Source of the DNA: JADCCX01 sp051649305
GTDB lineage: Bacteria; Pseudomonadota; Alphaproteobacteria; Rhizobiales; Beijerinckiaceae
Direction of reading: 5' to 3'
Length of the DNA stretch: 64,000 bases
NCBI GenBank assembly: GCA_051649305.1
Contig: JBOFGV010000019.1
Location: forward strand, 36,140-100,139
The translations under genes were made by a program, and so were the position numbers. The stretch's first letter is position 1. Each line of letters starts with the position of its first letter. The notes under the pieces are model-generated. The model saw nothing but the letters and a program-made list of their open reading frames with translations. It did no database searches and had not been told where the DNA came from. Below, piece by piece: positions 1 through 7,543 of this stretch.

Positions 1-712
1 CGATGTCGCTGATGTCATCGAACGATGCATCAGCCGTAACGGTGATAGCACCAATTTCCTTGGTCTCACGCGCCAGACGATCCGCCCGCGCGCCGTTCAA
101 CCAGCCGCGCTGATTGGCAAAGGCAGAGAGCTGATCAGCAACCTGCGCGACAAGATTCACACGGATATCCAGCGGCAGGTCGCCACGCTTCAGGAGCGCT
201 TCACGAAGAGCACCGCAGTTGGGGTGACGCTCAATCATCCGCTTCAGGCTGAACTCCGGTACTTCAGCACCATCATTCTCGATCATCATGACAATGGCTT
301 CTGATGTACCAATCTCTGCCAGTGCAGCAGAAACCGCTGATGAGAGATAAGGACGCTGTGCAATGGCACCCTGCGCACGGCTGTCGCCGAGCGCCATGGC
401 ATCGACCAGCTCAGGATCAGACAGCACGGGCGAATTGGCCAGCACAATCAGCGCGATCTCAGACTGATCCTGTGCCAGTGTAGCAATCATATGGCGCGGC
501 GCCATTTCAGAACCTGCCAAAGCCATAGCAATGGCCTTGCGCACGCCGACTGACGGATCTTCCAGTGCCATGGTCAGGGCAGCCTGCGCCTCGCGCCTGT
601 CCTGCGCTTCCAGCTCACCATGGAGATAGACATTGCAGAGAATGCCTGCAGCCTCGGCGCGGTCTGCCGCTGTGGCGGATTGAGACCATTGAAGATAGTT
701 ACGGATCATCAT
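1..712 (-). CDS. DUF2336 domain-containing protein (3' end outside window)
   Basis: An open frame on the minus strand reads from ATG at 712 to the window edge without a stop, so about 237 codons are seen and the C-terminus is missing. The product is helical and repeat-like, with stretches such as ALEDPSVGVRKAIAMALAGS and AQGAIAQRPYLSSAVSAALA. This fits the DUF2336 (HEAT-like) family of Alphaproteobacteria, whose function is unknown. The start ATG overlaps the TGA stop of the upstream transglycosylase gene (ATGA at 712-709), so the two are probably co-transcribed and translationally coupled. There is no signal peptide or membrane segment. The family call is by recognition of sequence style; the coding call is firm. 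Confidence 0.75.
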   Translation of the reverse strand, partial: MMIRNYLQWSQSATAADRAEAAGILCNVYLHGELEAQDRREAQAALTMALEDPSVGVRKAIAMALAGSEMAPRHMIATLAQDQSEIALIVLANSPVLSDPELVDAMALGDSRAQGAIAQRPYLSSAVSAALAEIGTSEAIVMMIENDGAEVPEFSLKRMIERHPNCGALREALLKRGDLPLDIRVNLVAQVADQLSAFANQRGWLNGARADRLARETKEIGAITVTADASFDDISDI

Positions 713-1767
713 GGACGCTGACCAACTTTCACAAAACGCATGAGATCAAGAGGAGCTGAGCTTCGCTGCACTGTACGAACAGGACGCGCACCACCTTCAG
801 CAACGGCAACCTGTTCAAAGCCTGATGGCCGTTGCGGCGGCAAAGGCACGTTCACAAGCTTGTGGGTGCTGTCTGCGGAAGAGACACTTGCCGTTGCATC
901 GCTCATGACAGGTTGCCCGCTGCGCACATCACGCGGGTAGAATGCAACGCGGGTTTCAAGCCCTTCAGCAAGGCTACCCTTGCGACCAACACCGGCCCAG
1001 GCTTTGGAAACTGCATCAGCCACAGGCTCACCCTGAGAACGAAAAAGACCATGCATCGGCTTTCCCTCGCCCTTCACGCGAAACATCTGCTGGGCCTTGT
1101 CGCTGGTCGCGGCAGTTTGCTGCGGGGCAGATACAGTATTCTGGCTGAAAGCACCGGTCAGATTGGCATAGACCTCACCTGCACTGCGGGCGCGGCCCGA
1201 CTTGTCAAAGAACACAGAGCGGTTCGCGCCCGCTGCATCCCTGAAATGGGAAGCTGCCTTTGCATCCGGATTGGTTTGCGCCAGCTGGATCAGATCCCGT
1301 GCGCCCGAAGCACCCATGAAATGCGCGACATAAAGCTCGCCTTCTGTCGGTTTGCGACCAAGGGACTGCTGCAGGCTTTGGCCATTTCTGGCAGCAAAGG
1401 CACCCGCCATCATGGCGGATACGGAAGGATCTTCCCGCAAGGACAGAATCTTCTGTCGTGCACCACTGTCAGAAACGGAAAAGCGCCCGCTTTCGCCCGT
1501 GATCGCAGCGGCTTCCTGCCCCAGCCCCATCTTTGGGCCTTCGTTCTTGATCATCCCAAGCCAGGTCTGCTCCAGAAACTGGAACATGCCTGTGGCCGTT
1601 GATGTTGAAGCCTTGGCAGTGGGATTAAAACGCGATTCGCGCTCGGCGGTTTTGGCCAGATAATCAAACGACACACCTGTTGCCTGCGACGCCTGACGCA
1701 ACGGAGTGGCATGCGGCACTTGCGGCTGCTGCGCTTCTCTGGGGGCTGAATTGGTGAACAGGAACAT
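709..1767 (-). CDS. Lytic transglycosylase (SLT-type) domain protein
   Basis: The 352-residue product has a soluble lytic transglycosylase-like segment at about residues 28-75. It contains ERESRFNP, whose glutamate is the expected catalytic acid, followed by ATGMFQFLEQTW. Such enzymes cleave peptidoglycan to 1,6-anhydro-muropeptides. No clear Sec signal peptide is seen, so localisation is uncertain. The C-terminal 150 residues are proline/serine-rich and probably disordered. GAG lies 5 nt before the ATG at 1767. The stop overlaps the start of the DUF2336 gene by 4 nt, and this transglycosylase/DUF2336 pairing suggests one operon. The natural role (cell-wall remodelling, or making room for an envelope machine) cannot be read from the sequence. 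Confidence 0.8.
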   Translation of the reverse strand: MFLFTNSAPREAQQPQVPHATPLRQASQATGVSFDYLAKTAERESRFNPTAKASTSTATGMFQFLEQTWLGMIKNEGPKMGLGQEAAAITGESGRFSVSDSGARQKILSLREDPSVSAMMAGAFAARNGQSLQQSLGRKPTEGELYVAHFMGASGARDLIQLAQTNPDAKAASHFRDAAGANRSVFFDKSGRARSAGEVYANLTGAFSQNTVSAPQQTAATSDKAQQMFRVKGEGKPMHGLFRSQGEPVADAVSKAWAGVGRKGSLAEGLETRVAFYPRDVRSGQPVMSDATASVSSADSTHKLVNVPLPPQRPSGFEQVAVAEGGARPVRTVQRSSAPLDLMRFVKVGQRP

Positions 1768-1896
1768 GAAAACTCAAAATGCGACAGGAACAGCAAACGA
1801 TGTGCCGTGGGCAACAGAGTGAACAGTTATGGTAAATATGGGCTTAAAATCCGCAGCAAATACCGATAGATGTTTGTCAGCGAAGTGAGGAAAAGC

Positions 1897-2391
1897 ATGT
1901 CAGACAGCAACAGGCATTGGCGCGGCGGCCGGTATCTTGAGGATTTCAAGGTTGGCGAGTTGATCAAACACCGTCTCACGCGCACCGTCACGCAGATGGA
2001 CAACATGCTGTTTTCCAACATGACGCTCAACCCGCAGCCCCTGCACATCGATGCGGATTTCTGTGCCAAGGAAACCGAATGGGGCAAGCCGTTGATGAAC
2101 TCGCTGTTCACCCTCGGCCTGATGATCGGTATTTCCGTCAATGACACAACGGTTGGCACGACGATCGCCAACCTTGGCATGAGTGATGTGAAGTTCCCTG
2201 CCCCATTGTTTGAGGGCGACACTGTGCATTGCACCACAGAAGTGCTGGCCGTGCGTGAATCAAAATCCCGCCCCGATGCCGGTATTGTTGACTTCATGCA
2301 TCGCACCTACAATCAGGACAATGTGCTGGTGGCAGAGTGCCGCCGTCAGGCCTTCATGCGCCGGGCTCCAAAAGAACAGGCAAAGGAATAG
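1897..2391 (+). CDS. MaoC-family hot-dog dehydratase
   Basis: The 164-residue product has the MaoC hot-dog fold, seen in NPQPLHIDADFCAKETEWG (the hydratase motif with conserved Asp/His region) and a C-terminal GDTVHCTTEVL strand. The family hydrates enoyl-CoA type substrates. An in-frame ATG at 1870 exists, but GAGG just before the ATG at 1897 favours the later start. The CitE-like lyase begins 5 nt after the stop, a typical operon arrangement. MaoC plus CitE-like pairs occur for mesaconyl-CoA/methylmalyl-CoA type chemistry, so a beta-methylmalyl- or malyl-CoA related step is a reasonable inference. The exact substrate is unknown. Confidence 0.85.
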   Translation: MSDSNRHWRGGRYLEDFKVGELIKHRLTRTVTQMDNMLFSNMTLNPQPLHIDADFCAKETEWGKPLMNSLFTLGLMIGISVNDTTVGTTIANLGMSDVKFPAPLFEGDTVHCTTEVLAVRESKSRPDAGIVDFMHRTYNQDNVLVAECRRQAFMRRAPKEQAKE

Positions 2392-2395
2392 TCTG

Positions 2396-3277
2396 ATGCG
2401 ATCCTTGCTGTTTGTGCCGGGTGACGATGAGAAGAAGCTCGCAAAAGGTCTTGGTTCAGGTGCCGATGCGTTGCTGATCGATCTGGAGGATTCTGTCTCT
2501 GGCTCCCGCAAGGATGCAGCAAGAGAAATCACCCGCTCCTTTATTCAGGCGAACCGACAGGCCGCCGCACGTCCAAGGCTCTATGTCCGCGTCAATGCCC
2601 ATGACACCGGCCTGACCAGCGCTGACCTCGACGCTGTAATGCAGTCTGGTCCGGAAGGCATCATGCTGCCCAAGTGTCAGTCCGGCGATGATGTGGCGCT
2701 TCTCTCGGCCAGAGTTGCTGTGCGTGAGGCGGAAAACAGCCTGCCGGATGGCTCGACGGCCATCATTGCCATCGCAACGGAAACGGCCCGCTCGGTGTTC
2801 CATATGGGCAGCTATGTTGGCATCTCGCAGCGTCTCACGGGCCTGACATGGGGTGGTGAGGATTTGTCAGCTGATGTCGGCGCTGAGGCCAACCGCCTTA
2901 CAGATGGCGGCTATACAGACCCCTACCGACTCGCCCGCAGTCTTTGCCTGTTTGCGGCCTCAGCTGCACAGGCACAGCCGATTGACAGCGTTTACACCAA
3001 CTTCCGGGATATGGATGGCCTGAAGCTGGAGTGCGAGGCGGCACGTCGCGATGGTTTTACGGGCAAGATGGCCATTCACCCGGCGCAGGTTCCGGTGATC
3101 AACGCGGTTTTCACGCCATCGCCAAAAGCAGTGGAGCGGGCCAAACAGATCATCGCGCTCTTTGCCGCAAATCCTGAAGCGGGCGTTATAGGTCTAGATG
3201 GTGAGATGCTGGACCGTCCGCACATCAGGCGGGCGGAGCGTGTGCTGGCTGCAGCGCGGGCAGCAGGAATCGCTTGA
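2396..3277 (+). CDS. HpcH/HpaI-CitE family CoA-ester lyase
   Basis: The 293-residue product is a TIM-barrel CitE-like protein. It opens with RSLLFVPGDDEKKL, then has DALLIDLEDSV, YVRVNAHDTG, IIAIATETARSVF, LTWGGEDLSADVGA and the C-terminal KMAIHPAQVPVINAVF. These are the hallmark blocks of malyl-CoA/citramalyl-CoA lyases and thioesterases, with acidic Mg-binding residues in the ETA and GGEDLS blocks. I chose the ATG at 2396 because homologues begin at this SLLFVPG segment; a longer frame starting at 2210 overlaps the upstream gene entirely. It probably forms a functional pair with the MaoC protein. Lyase versus thioesterase activity cannot be decided from sequence alone. Confidence 0.87.
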   Translation: MRSLLFVPGDDEKKLAKGLGSGADALLIDLEDSVSGSRKDAAREITRSFIQANRQAAARPRLYVRVNAHDTGLTSADLDAVMQSGPEGIMLPKCQSGDDVALLSARVAVREAENSLPDGSTAIIAIATETARSVFHMGSYVGISQRLTGLTWGGEDLSADVGAEANRLTDGGYTDPYRLARSLCLFAASAAQAQPIDSVYTNFRDMDGLKLECEAARRDGFTGKMAIHPAQVPVINAVFTPSPKAVERAKQIIALFAANPEAGVIGLDGEMLDRPHIRRAERVLAAARAAGIA

Positions 3278-3292
3278 GCAGTCGTCGCTTGA

Positions 3293-3904
3293 TCAACCCG
3301 CACCCGGTGGGCGGGTGATGGCAAATGCCTTTTCAACCAGCGCATATTCATCATAGCCCATCCGGGCGATGGGCCGCATGGCAGCGGTGTTAAGACGACC
3401 GTTCTGAATGAACCTGTCGTCAATATACACCCCAACAACCTGCCCGATGATAACGTGGCAATTGGCCGATTTCCCTGAAAGCTGGTTCGGCGAGACCACC
3501 TGCAGGACTTTGCACTCAAGAGCAGCAGGAGACTCCGCCACCCGAGGCGGCCGGACATTCCGGCTTGGTGCCATCGTCAGGCCAGCATGCACAAATTCAC
3601 TTGAGCCACGCGGCAGAGGGGCAGATGTTGCATTCATCTGATGTCTCAATTCGTAGGTAGCCAGCGAGCAGACGAACTCTCCGGTTTCCAGCGCAAAGTC
3701 GATCGCGTCCTTGATGCCATCACTCGAGAAAATCACGAGATCAGGGTTGCTTTGAATGGCATTGAAGAAGGAGTAAGGTGCGAGATTGACCTCGCCCGCC
3801 TTTGACATCGAGCTGATCCAGCCAATCGGCCGTGGCGCCATGATGGCTTTGAAAGGATTGTGAGGCAATCCCGCCTGTCTGTGCTCTCCGGCATTAAAAA
3901 ACAT
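3293..3904 (-). CDS. Flavin reductase-like (FMN-binding split barrel) protein
   Basis: The 203-residue product matches the DIM6/NTAB flavoprotein family. Residues 18-45 read FKAIMAPRPIGWISSMSKAG, followed by VNLAPYSFFNAIQSNPDLVIFS, the usual FMN-binding core. Such proteins bind FMN and act as flavin reductases or as flavoenzymes of unknown substrate. It is convergent with the CitE-like gene (15 nt between stops) and apparently monocistronic. There is no export signal. The family is clear but the physiological substrate is not. Confidence 0.85.
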   Translation of the reverse strand: MFFNAGEHRQAGLPHNPFKAIMAPRPIGWISSMSKAGEVNLAPYSFFNAIQSNPDLVIFSSDGIKDAIDFALETGEFVCSLATYELRHQMNATSAPLPRGSSEFVHAGLTMAPSRNVRPPRVAESPAALECKVLQVVSPNQLSGKSANCHVIIGQVVGVYIDDRFIQNGRLNTAAMRPIARMGYDEYALVEKAFAITRPPGAG

Positions 3905-4060
3905 CGTTCTGTCGCCCCACTTTGCCTTGGTTGGCTAACGTCATTCAGCTGCATTGCCAAATCAAGAAATGGCAAGGCCTAAAAAGTCAGCCATGATTTC
4001 AACACTGATAATGCCGATCAACACAATGACAAACCGCTTCTTTCAGGCTAACCAATCATC

Positions 4061-4954
4061 ATGGTTTCTGCGCTGCTTCGCTTATTATTCCTGATCACGC
4101 TGCTGGTGGCACCCGCCGTCACACATGCTGCATCCGGTCTTGCCTTGTCTGCAGTTTACGCAGGCGAGAACAAGCCGATCCCGCACGGCTTGGTTTGGCG
4201 CGTCTTCAAGCTGGTTGACAATGCCGAGCCTGCGCTTGTCACACAATCGAGTGAGCCAACACCTGTGCTGCCTCTGCCACCGGGCGAATATGTGGTGCAT
4301 GTCGCTTACGGTCTGGCGTCATCCACCCGCAAGGTTCTGGTGGGCGCGGCCACGACAAACGAGCGCGTGCCGATTGGTGCTGGCGCGCTTTCTGTTCGCG
4401 GCAGCATTCTCGACAGGGTCATTCCGCTTAACCGTCTGCAGATCTCGGTTTTCATTCCGGCACCCGGTAATTCGGAAAGCAAGATCATCACATCCACTTT
4501 GCGGACTGGTGAATTGCTGCGCCTGCCTGAAGGCATCTATCACGTGGTGACCAGCTACGGCGATTCAAACTCGATCGTGCGGGCAGATATCCGTGTGAAC
4601 TCCGGCAAGATAACCGAAGCAAACATGCATCATCGCGCAGCCACAATCACCCTGAAGCTGGTTTCCAACCCCGGCGGTGAAGCCCGTGCCAACACCGCTT
4701 GGTCAGTGCTCACACCGGGCGGCGACGTTATCCGCGAGGCGCTTGGCGCGTTCCCTTCGATGACGCTGGCCGAAGGCGAGTACGTCGCCATCGCCCGCAA
4801 CGACGGGCGCGTTTATCAAAACGAATTTAAGATCAAGTCTGGCCTTGATACGGATATCGAGGTGTTGGCTCGCGAAGGACCCGCACCTGCTGCCGGACAA
4901 CCACTTCCATTGCGCCCAACACAGACCGATCAGCAGCCTGCCAAAGCAAACTAA
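4061..4954 (+). CDS. Exported protein of unknown function
   Basis: I do not recognise the family beyond a likely Rhizobiales conserved hypothetical. The 297-residue product has a signal peptide (residues 1-23, hydrophobic core LLRLLFLITLLVAP, AxA-type site at THAAS). After it come three or four beta-rich segments of about 80 residues, each with a PPGEY/LPEGIY/LAEGEY-like turn and alternating hydrophobics. This resembles carboxypeptidase-regulatory or Ig-like beta sandwiches that coat periplasmic or surface proteins. The C-terminus is proline/glutamine-rich. No catalytic motif is visible. There is no good Shine-Dalgarno sequence before the ATG. Confidence 0.7.
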   Translation: MVSALLRLLFLITLLVAPAVTHAASGLALSAVYAGENKPIPHGLVWRVFKLVDNAEPALVTQSSEPTPVLPLPPGEYVVHVAYGLASSTRKVLVGAATTNERVPIGAGALSVRGSILDRVIPLNRLQISVFIPAPGNSESKIITSTLRTGELLRLPEGIYHVVTSYGDSNSIVRADIRVNSGKITEANMHHRAATITLKLVSNPGGEARANTAWSVLTPGGDVIREALGAFPSMTLAEGEYVAIARNDGRVYQNEFKIKSGLDTDIEVLAREGPAPAAGQPLPLRPTQTDQQPAKAN

Positions 4955-5062
4955 AGAGCTTTCCTAACTCATATTGCCTTGCGGCTTGTCGAAGCAGGAA
5001 ACTGCGGCTACCAACGATGCTTGAGTTTTTCCACAAAGACCGACTGGTGCAGGGCTTCCAGA

Positions 5063-5299
5063 ATGCAGACCTTTTTCGTCAAGATCAAATGCCAGCTTGG
5101 CAAGACCTATGTGGTCGCAACGGCTTTGGCAGATGCCGAGATCGCCTCGGAAATCTACTCTGTTGCGGGTGAGTATGACATTCTGGCAAAGTTCCATATC
5201 GATGACAGCGTCGATATCGGCCATTTTGTGGGGGAGAAAGTGCAAGTGCTGCCCGGCATTGCAGACACCCGTACCATGATTACGTTCAAGGCCTTCTGA
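5063..5299 (+). CDS. Lrp/AsnC-type ligand-binding (RAM) domain protein, stand-alone
   Basis: The 78-residue product is a single AsnC/Lrp regulatory (alpha-beta, RAM) domain: MQTFFVKIKCQLGKTY, then IYSVAGEYDILAKFHIDD, and VQVLPGIADTRTMITF. The pattern is the amino-acid-binding fold without its usual DNA-binding helix-turn-helix. Stand-alone versions are common and may sense amino acids or modulate partners. AGGG lies 8 nt upstream of the ATG at 5063; an upstream in-frame start is not needed for the domain. The aspartate dehydrogenase gene follows after 11 nt, so an amino-acid-responsive unit is a sensible but unproven idea. Confidence 0.85.
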   Translation: MQTFFVKIKCQLGKTYVVATALADAEIASEIYSVAGEYDILAKFHIDDSVDIGHFVGEKVQVLPGIADTRTMITFKAF

Positions 5300-5310
5300 G
5301 CGCTCATTGC

Positions 5311-6120
5311 ATGGCTTCCCTCTCCGTCGCCATCGCAGGCCTTGGGGCCATCGGCTCTGGCATGGTGCGGGAGATTTTGCGCAGCGAGCCAAACATTCAT
5401 ATTACAGCGGTCTCCGCGCGTGACGAAGCAAGGGCGACTGCATTCCTTCTGAATCAGAACATCAACGTCCCGATTCTACCCCTCAACGAGCTGCCCCAAC
5501 ATGCTGATCTTGTTGTAGAATGTTTGCCGGCAATGGCTTTTGATGTGATCGCCGATGCAACTCTTGCTGCTGGCAAAGACCTCATGGTCCTCAGTGTCGG
5601 GCAACTTGCGCGGCGGGATGATCTGATCCCGGCCTTTCGCGCCCGAAACCAGCGACTGGTTGTGCCGACAGGTGCAATCATGGGGCTGGATGTTGTCCGG
5701 GCGCTGGCTCGCAGTGATGTCACCGCAAGCCGCATGATCACCCGCAAGTCACCGGCGAGCCTTGCAGGAGCACCCTATCTCGTCGCCAACAACGTTGACC
5801 CACTGGCACTGAAAGAACCAACCTGCATCTTTTCAGGCACTACACGCGAGGCAATCAAGGGCTTCCCTGCCAACGTCAATGTGGCTGTGGCACTGTCATT
5901 GGCAGGCATTGGTGTCGACCGCACGCATTGCGAGATCTGGATCGACCCGGTTGAAACCGCCAATGTCCATACAATTGAGGTTGAAACCGCGGGCACCACA
6001 GTCAGCATGACCATCCGCGGCAGGCCAGACCCAAAGAACCCGCGCACAAGCCAAATGACCGCCCTTAGCGCCGTTGATGCACTCAGGCGGTTGATTGATC
6101 CTGTATGGATCGGCTCGTAG
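5311..6120 (+). CDS. nadX: L-aspartate dehydrogenase
   Basis: The 269-residue product has an N-terminal Rossmann segment (VAIAGLGAIGSGMVREIL) that binds NAD(P). The aspartate-dehydrogenase catalytic region follows, with VPTGAIMGLDVVRAL, ITRKSPASLAG and FPANVNVAVALSLAGIG. The enzyme oxidises L-aspartate to iminoaspartate, feeding quinolinate and NAD synthesis, or runs in reverse for amination. Length matches the family (about 265 residues). It sits 11 nt after the AsnC-type domain gene. No nadA or nadC gene is in this window, so the pathway role rests on family knowledge. Confidence 0.88.
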   Translation: MASLSVAIAGLGAIGSGMVREILRSEPNIHITAVSARDEARATAFLLNQNINVPILPLNELPQHADLVVECLPAMAFDVIADATLAAGKDLMVLSVGQLARRDDLIPAFRARNQRLVVPTGAIMGLDVVRALARSDVTASRMITRKSPASLAGAPYLVANNVDPLALKEPTCIFSGTTREAIKGFPANVNVAVALSLAGIGVDRTHCEIWIDPVETANVHTIEVETAGTTVSMTIRGRPDPKNPRTSQMTALSAVDALRRLIDPVWIGS

Positions 6121-6258
6121 CGACAACATCACCAAAAGTTCACCTGCATCGCTGCGCAGGAGCGTCTATATCGAGAACCAGCCGACCACGCTGACAAACA
6201 TTTGCCTTCAAGTTTTGGCTCGTTTGGAAACCATCAACACGAAGCAAGAGGGAGCTCC

Positions 6259-6777
6259 ATGACCCAGCATCACGCAACCCGCCGGGAAATCATCCGTGCC
6301 GGCGCCACAATGGCTGGCGTCACTTTCGTCACCGGAGCTTCCGGCCTCCTGTTGCCAGCCCACGCGCAAGGCCAGCCCTCTGGCAAAGGTCTCGCACCCA
6401 CGCCAACCATGCGCGGCGGAGCCAACAATTACCTGCCGGGTGCGCCGGTGGTCAGCCGCATCGGCGGCGGGGGCTTCGTCATGTCCGGCACCGTGCGCCG
6501 TGCAGGCGATGGTGCGCCGCTGCCCGGCATCCGCATCCAGATCTGGGCGCACACGACGGAGGGATACGAGAGCGACCAGCGAAGCCACGGCGCGACGCTG
6601 ACAGGACCAGACGGCACGTACCGCCTCGACATGCCGCAGATCGTTCCAGCTTTTGGTCAGGCCCACGGACATCTCGCCTATGACGGCAAAGACTTCAAGA
6701 CGGTCTTCCTGCGCCCCGTGATGGCAAGCGCCAAAGACAAGGGCCTTAGTGCGCATTTCGTGCTCCAGCCGGTCTGA
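6259..6777 (+). CDS. Tat-exported intradiol-dioxygenase-fold protein
   Basis: The 172-residue product begins with a twin-arginine signal (TRREIIRAGATMAGVTFVTG, cleavage near AHAQG). The mature part has the small beta-sandwich of intradiol ring-cleavage dioxygenases: GTVRRAGDGAPLPGIRIQIW, then GPDGTYRLDMPQ and a C-terminal HGHLAYDGKDFKTVFLRP. The full set of Tyr/Tyr/His/His iron ligands of true catechol dioxygenases is not evident, so catalytic activity is doubtful. AGAGGGAG precedes the ATG at 6259. The next gene, a ferric-reductase-like membrane protein, starts 4 nt after the stop, which suggests a periplasm/membrane redox pair. Confidence 0.75.
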   Translation: MTQHHATRREIIRAGATMAGVTFVTGASGLLLPAHAQGQPSGKGLAPTPTMRGGANNYLPGAPVVSRIGGGGFVMSGTVRRAGDGAPLPGIRIQIWAHTTEGYESDQRSHGATLTGPDGTYRLDMPQIVPAFGQAHGHLAYDGKDFKTVFLRPVMASAKDKGLSAHFVLQPV

Positions 6778-6780
6778 GCA

Positions 6781-7365
6781 ATGGCGCTTTCGCTGCGTGG
6801 CGCGCTAATCTGGGCAGGCCTCGCGGCTGTGCTGATCATCCCTATGGCCGTCGCGGCTGGGAGCCCGCTGCTGCAGTGGCGCGGCCCCGTCTACATTCTA
6901 TCAAGCTTTGCCGGGATCGCTGCGCTTGGGCTTGTCCTTGTACAGCCCTTGCTTGCAGGCGGATACCTCCCCGGCTTATCCACACGGCCCGGGCGTCGGG
7001 CACATCGCTGGGTTGGTGCAGCACTTGTGATGATGGTGGTGGCCCATGTGGGGCTGCTGTGGCTGACCAGCGCGCCTGACGTCATCGACGCACTGCTGTT
7101 TGATTCCCCCACGCCATTCTCTATCTGGGGCGTCATCGCCATGTGGGCGACCTTTGCGGCAGCACTACTGGCGGCGTTGCGCGGACGCATCAGGATCGCA
7201 CCAAAGACATGGCGCATTGCGCACAAGGCATTCGTCATCGTCATCGTAGCCTGCGGCGTGGTCCATGCCCTGCTGGTAGAGGGCGCCATGGGCACAGTGT
7301 CGAAGGCGATGCTTTGCGCGTTGGTGGTCGCAGCGACCCTTTGGGTATTGCTGGGGCGGAAGTGA
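6781..7365 (+). CDS. Ferric-reductase-like transmembrane protein
   Basis: The 194-residue product has about six hydrophobic segments and conserved histidines in the pattern RAHRWVGAALVMMVVAHVG and WRIAHKAFVIVIVACGVVHA. This resembles the b-type-haem-binding membrane domain of the ferric reductase/MsrQ superfamily. It starts 4 nt after the Tat-exported dioxygenase-fold gene and is probably co-translated. No FAD/NADPH-binding domain is attached, so it may deliver electrons from quinol to a periplasmic partner. The neighbour is the obvious candidate partner, but this is inference. Confidence 0.75.
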   Translation: MALSLRGALIWAGLAAVLIIPMAVAAGSPLLQWRGPVYILSSFAGIAALGLVLVQPLLAGGYLPGLSTRPGRRAHRWVGAALVMMVVAHVGLLWLTSAPDVIDALLFDSPTPFSIWGVIAMWATFAAALLAALRGRIRIAPKTWRIAHKAFVIVIVACGVVHALLVEGAMGTVSKAMLCALVVAATLWVLLGRK

Positions 7366-7543
7366 GTGGAGAGGCCGTCCCACTTAAAAGTTAGAATGAA
7401 GCACAGGCGACGGTCAGAATGATGTCTGCAACTGTTATCATGCCCCCTGCCACTTCTCACTTGGGTTGGAAAATGGCTGATTGCGCATTGGCAGGAAGAT
7501 ATCGAGTGTATCCTGCTTGGATGCTCAGATGCTCAGGTCAAAA

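Noticed and set aside
832..1602. Long plus-strand frame opposite the transglycosylase
   Set aside because: A shadow of the minus-strand gene: no ribosome-binding site, no domain, and the opposite frame has clear catalytic motifs.
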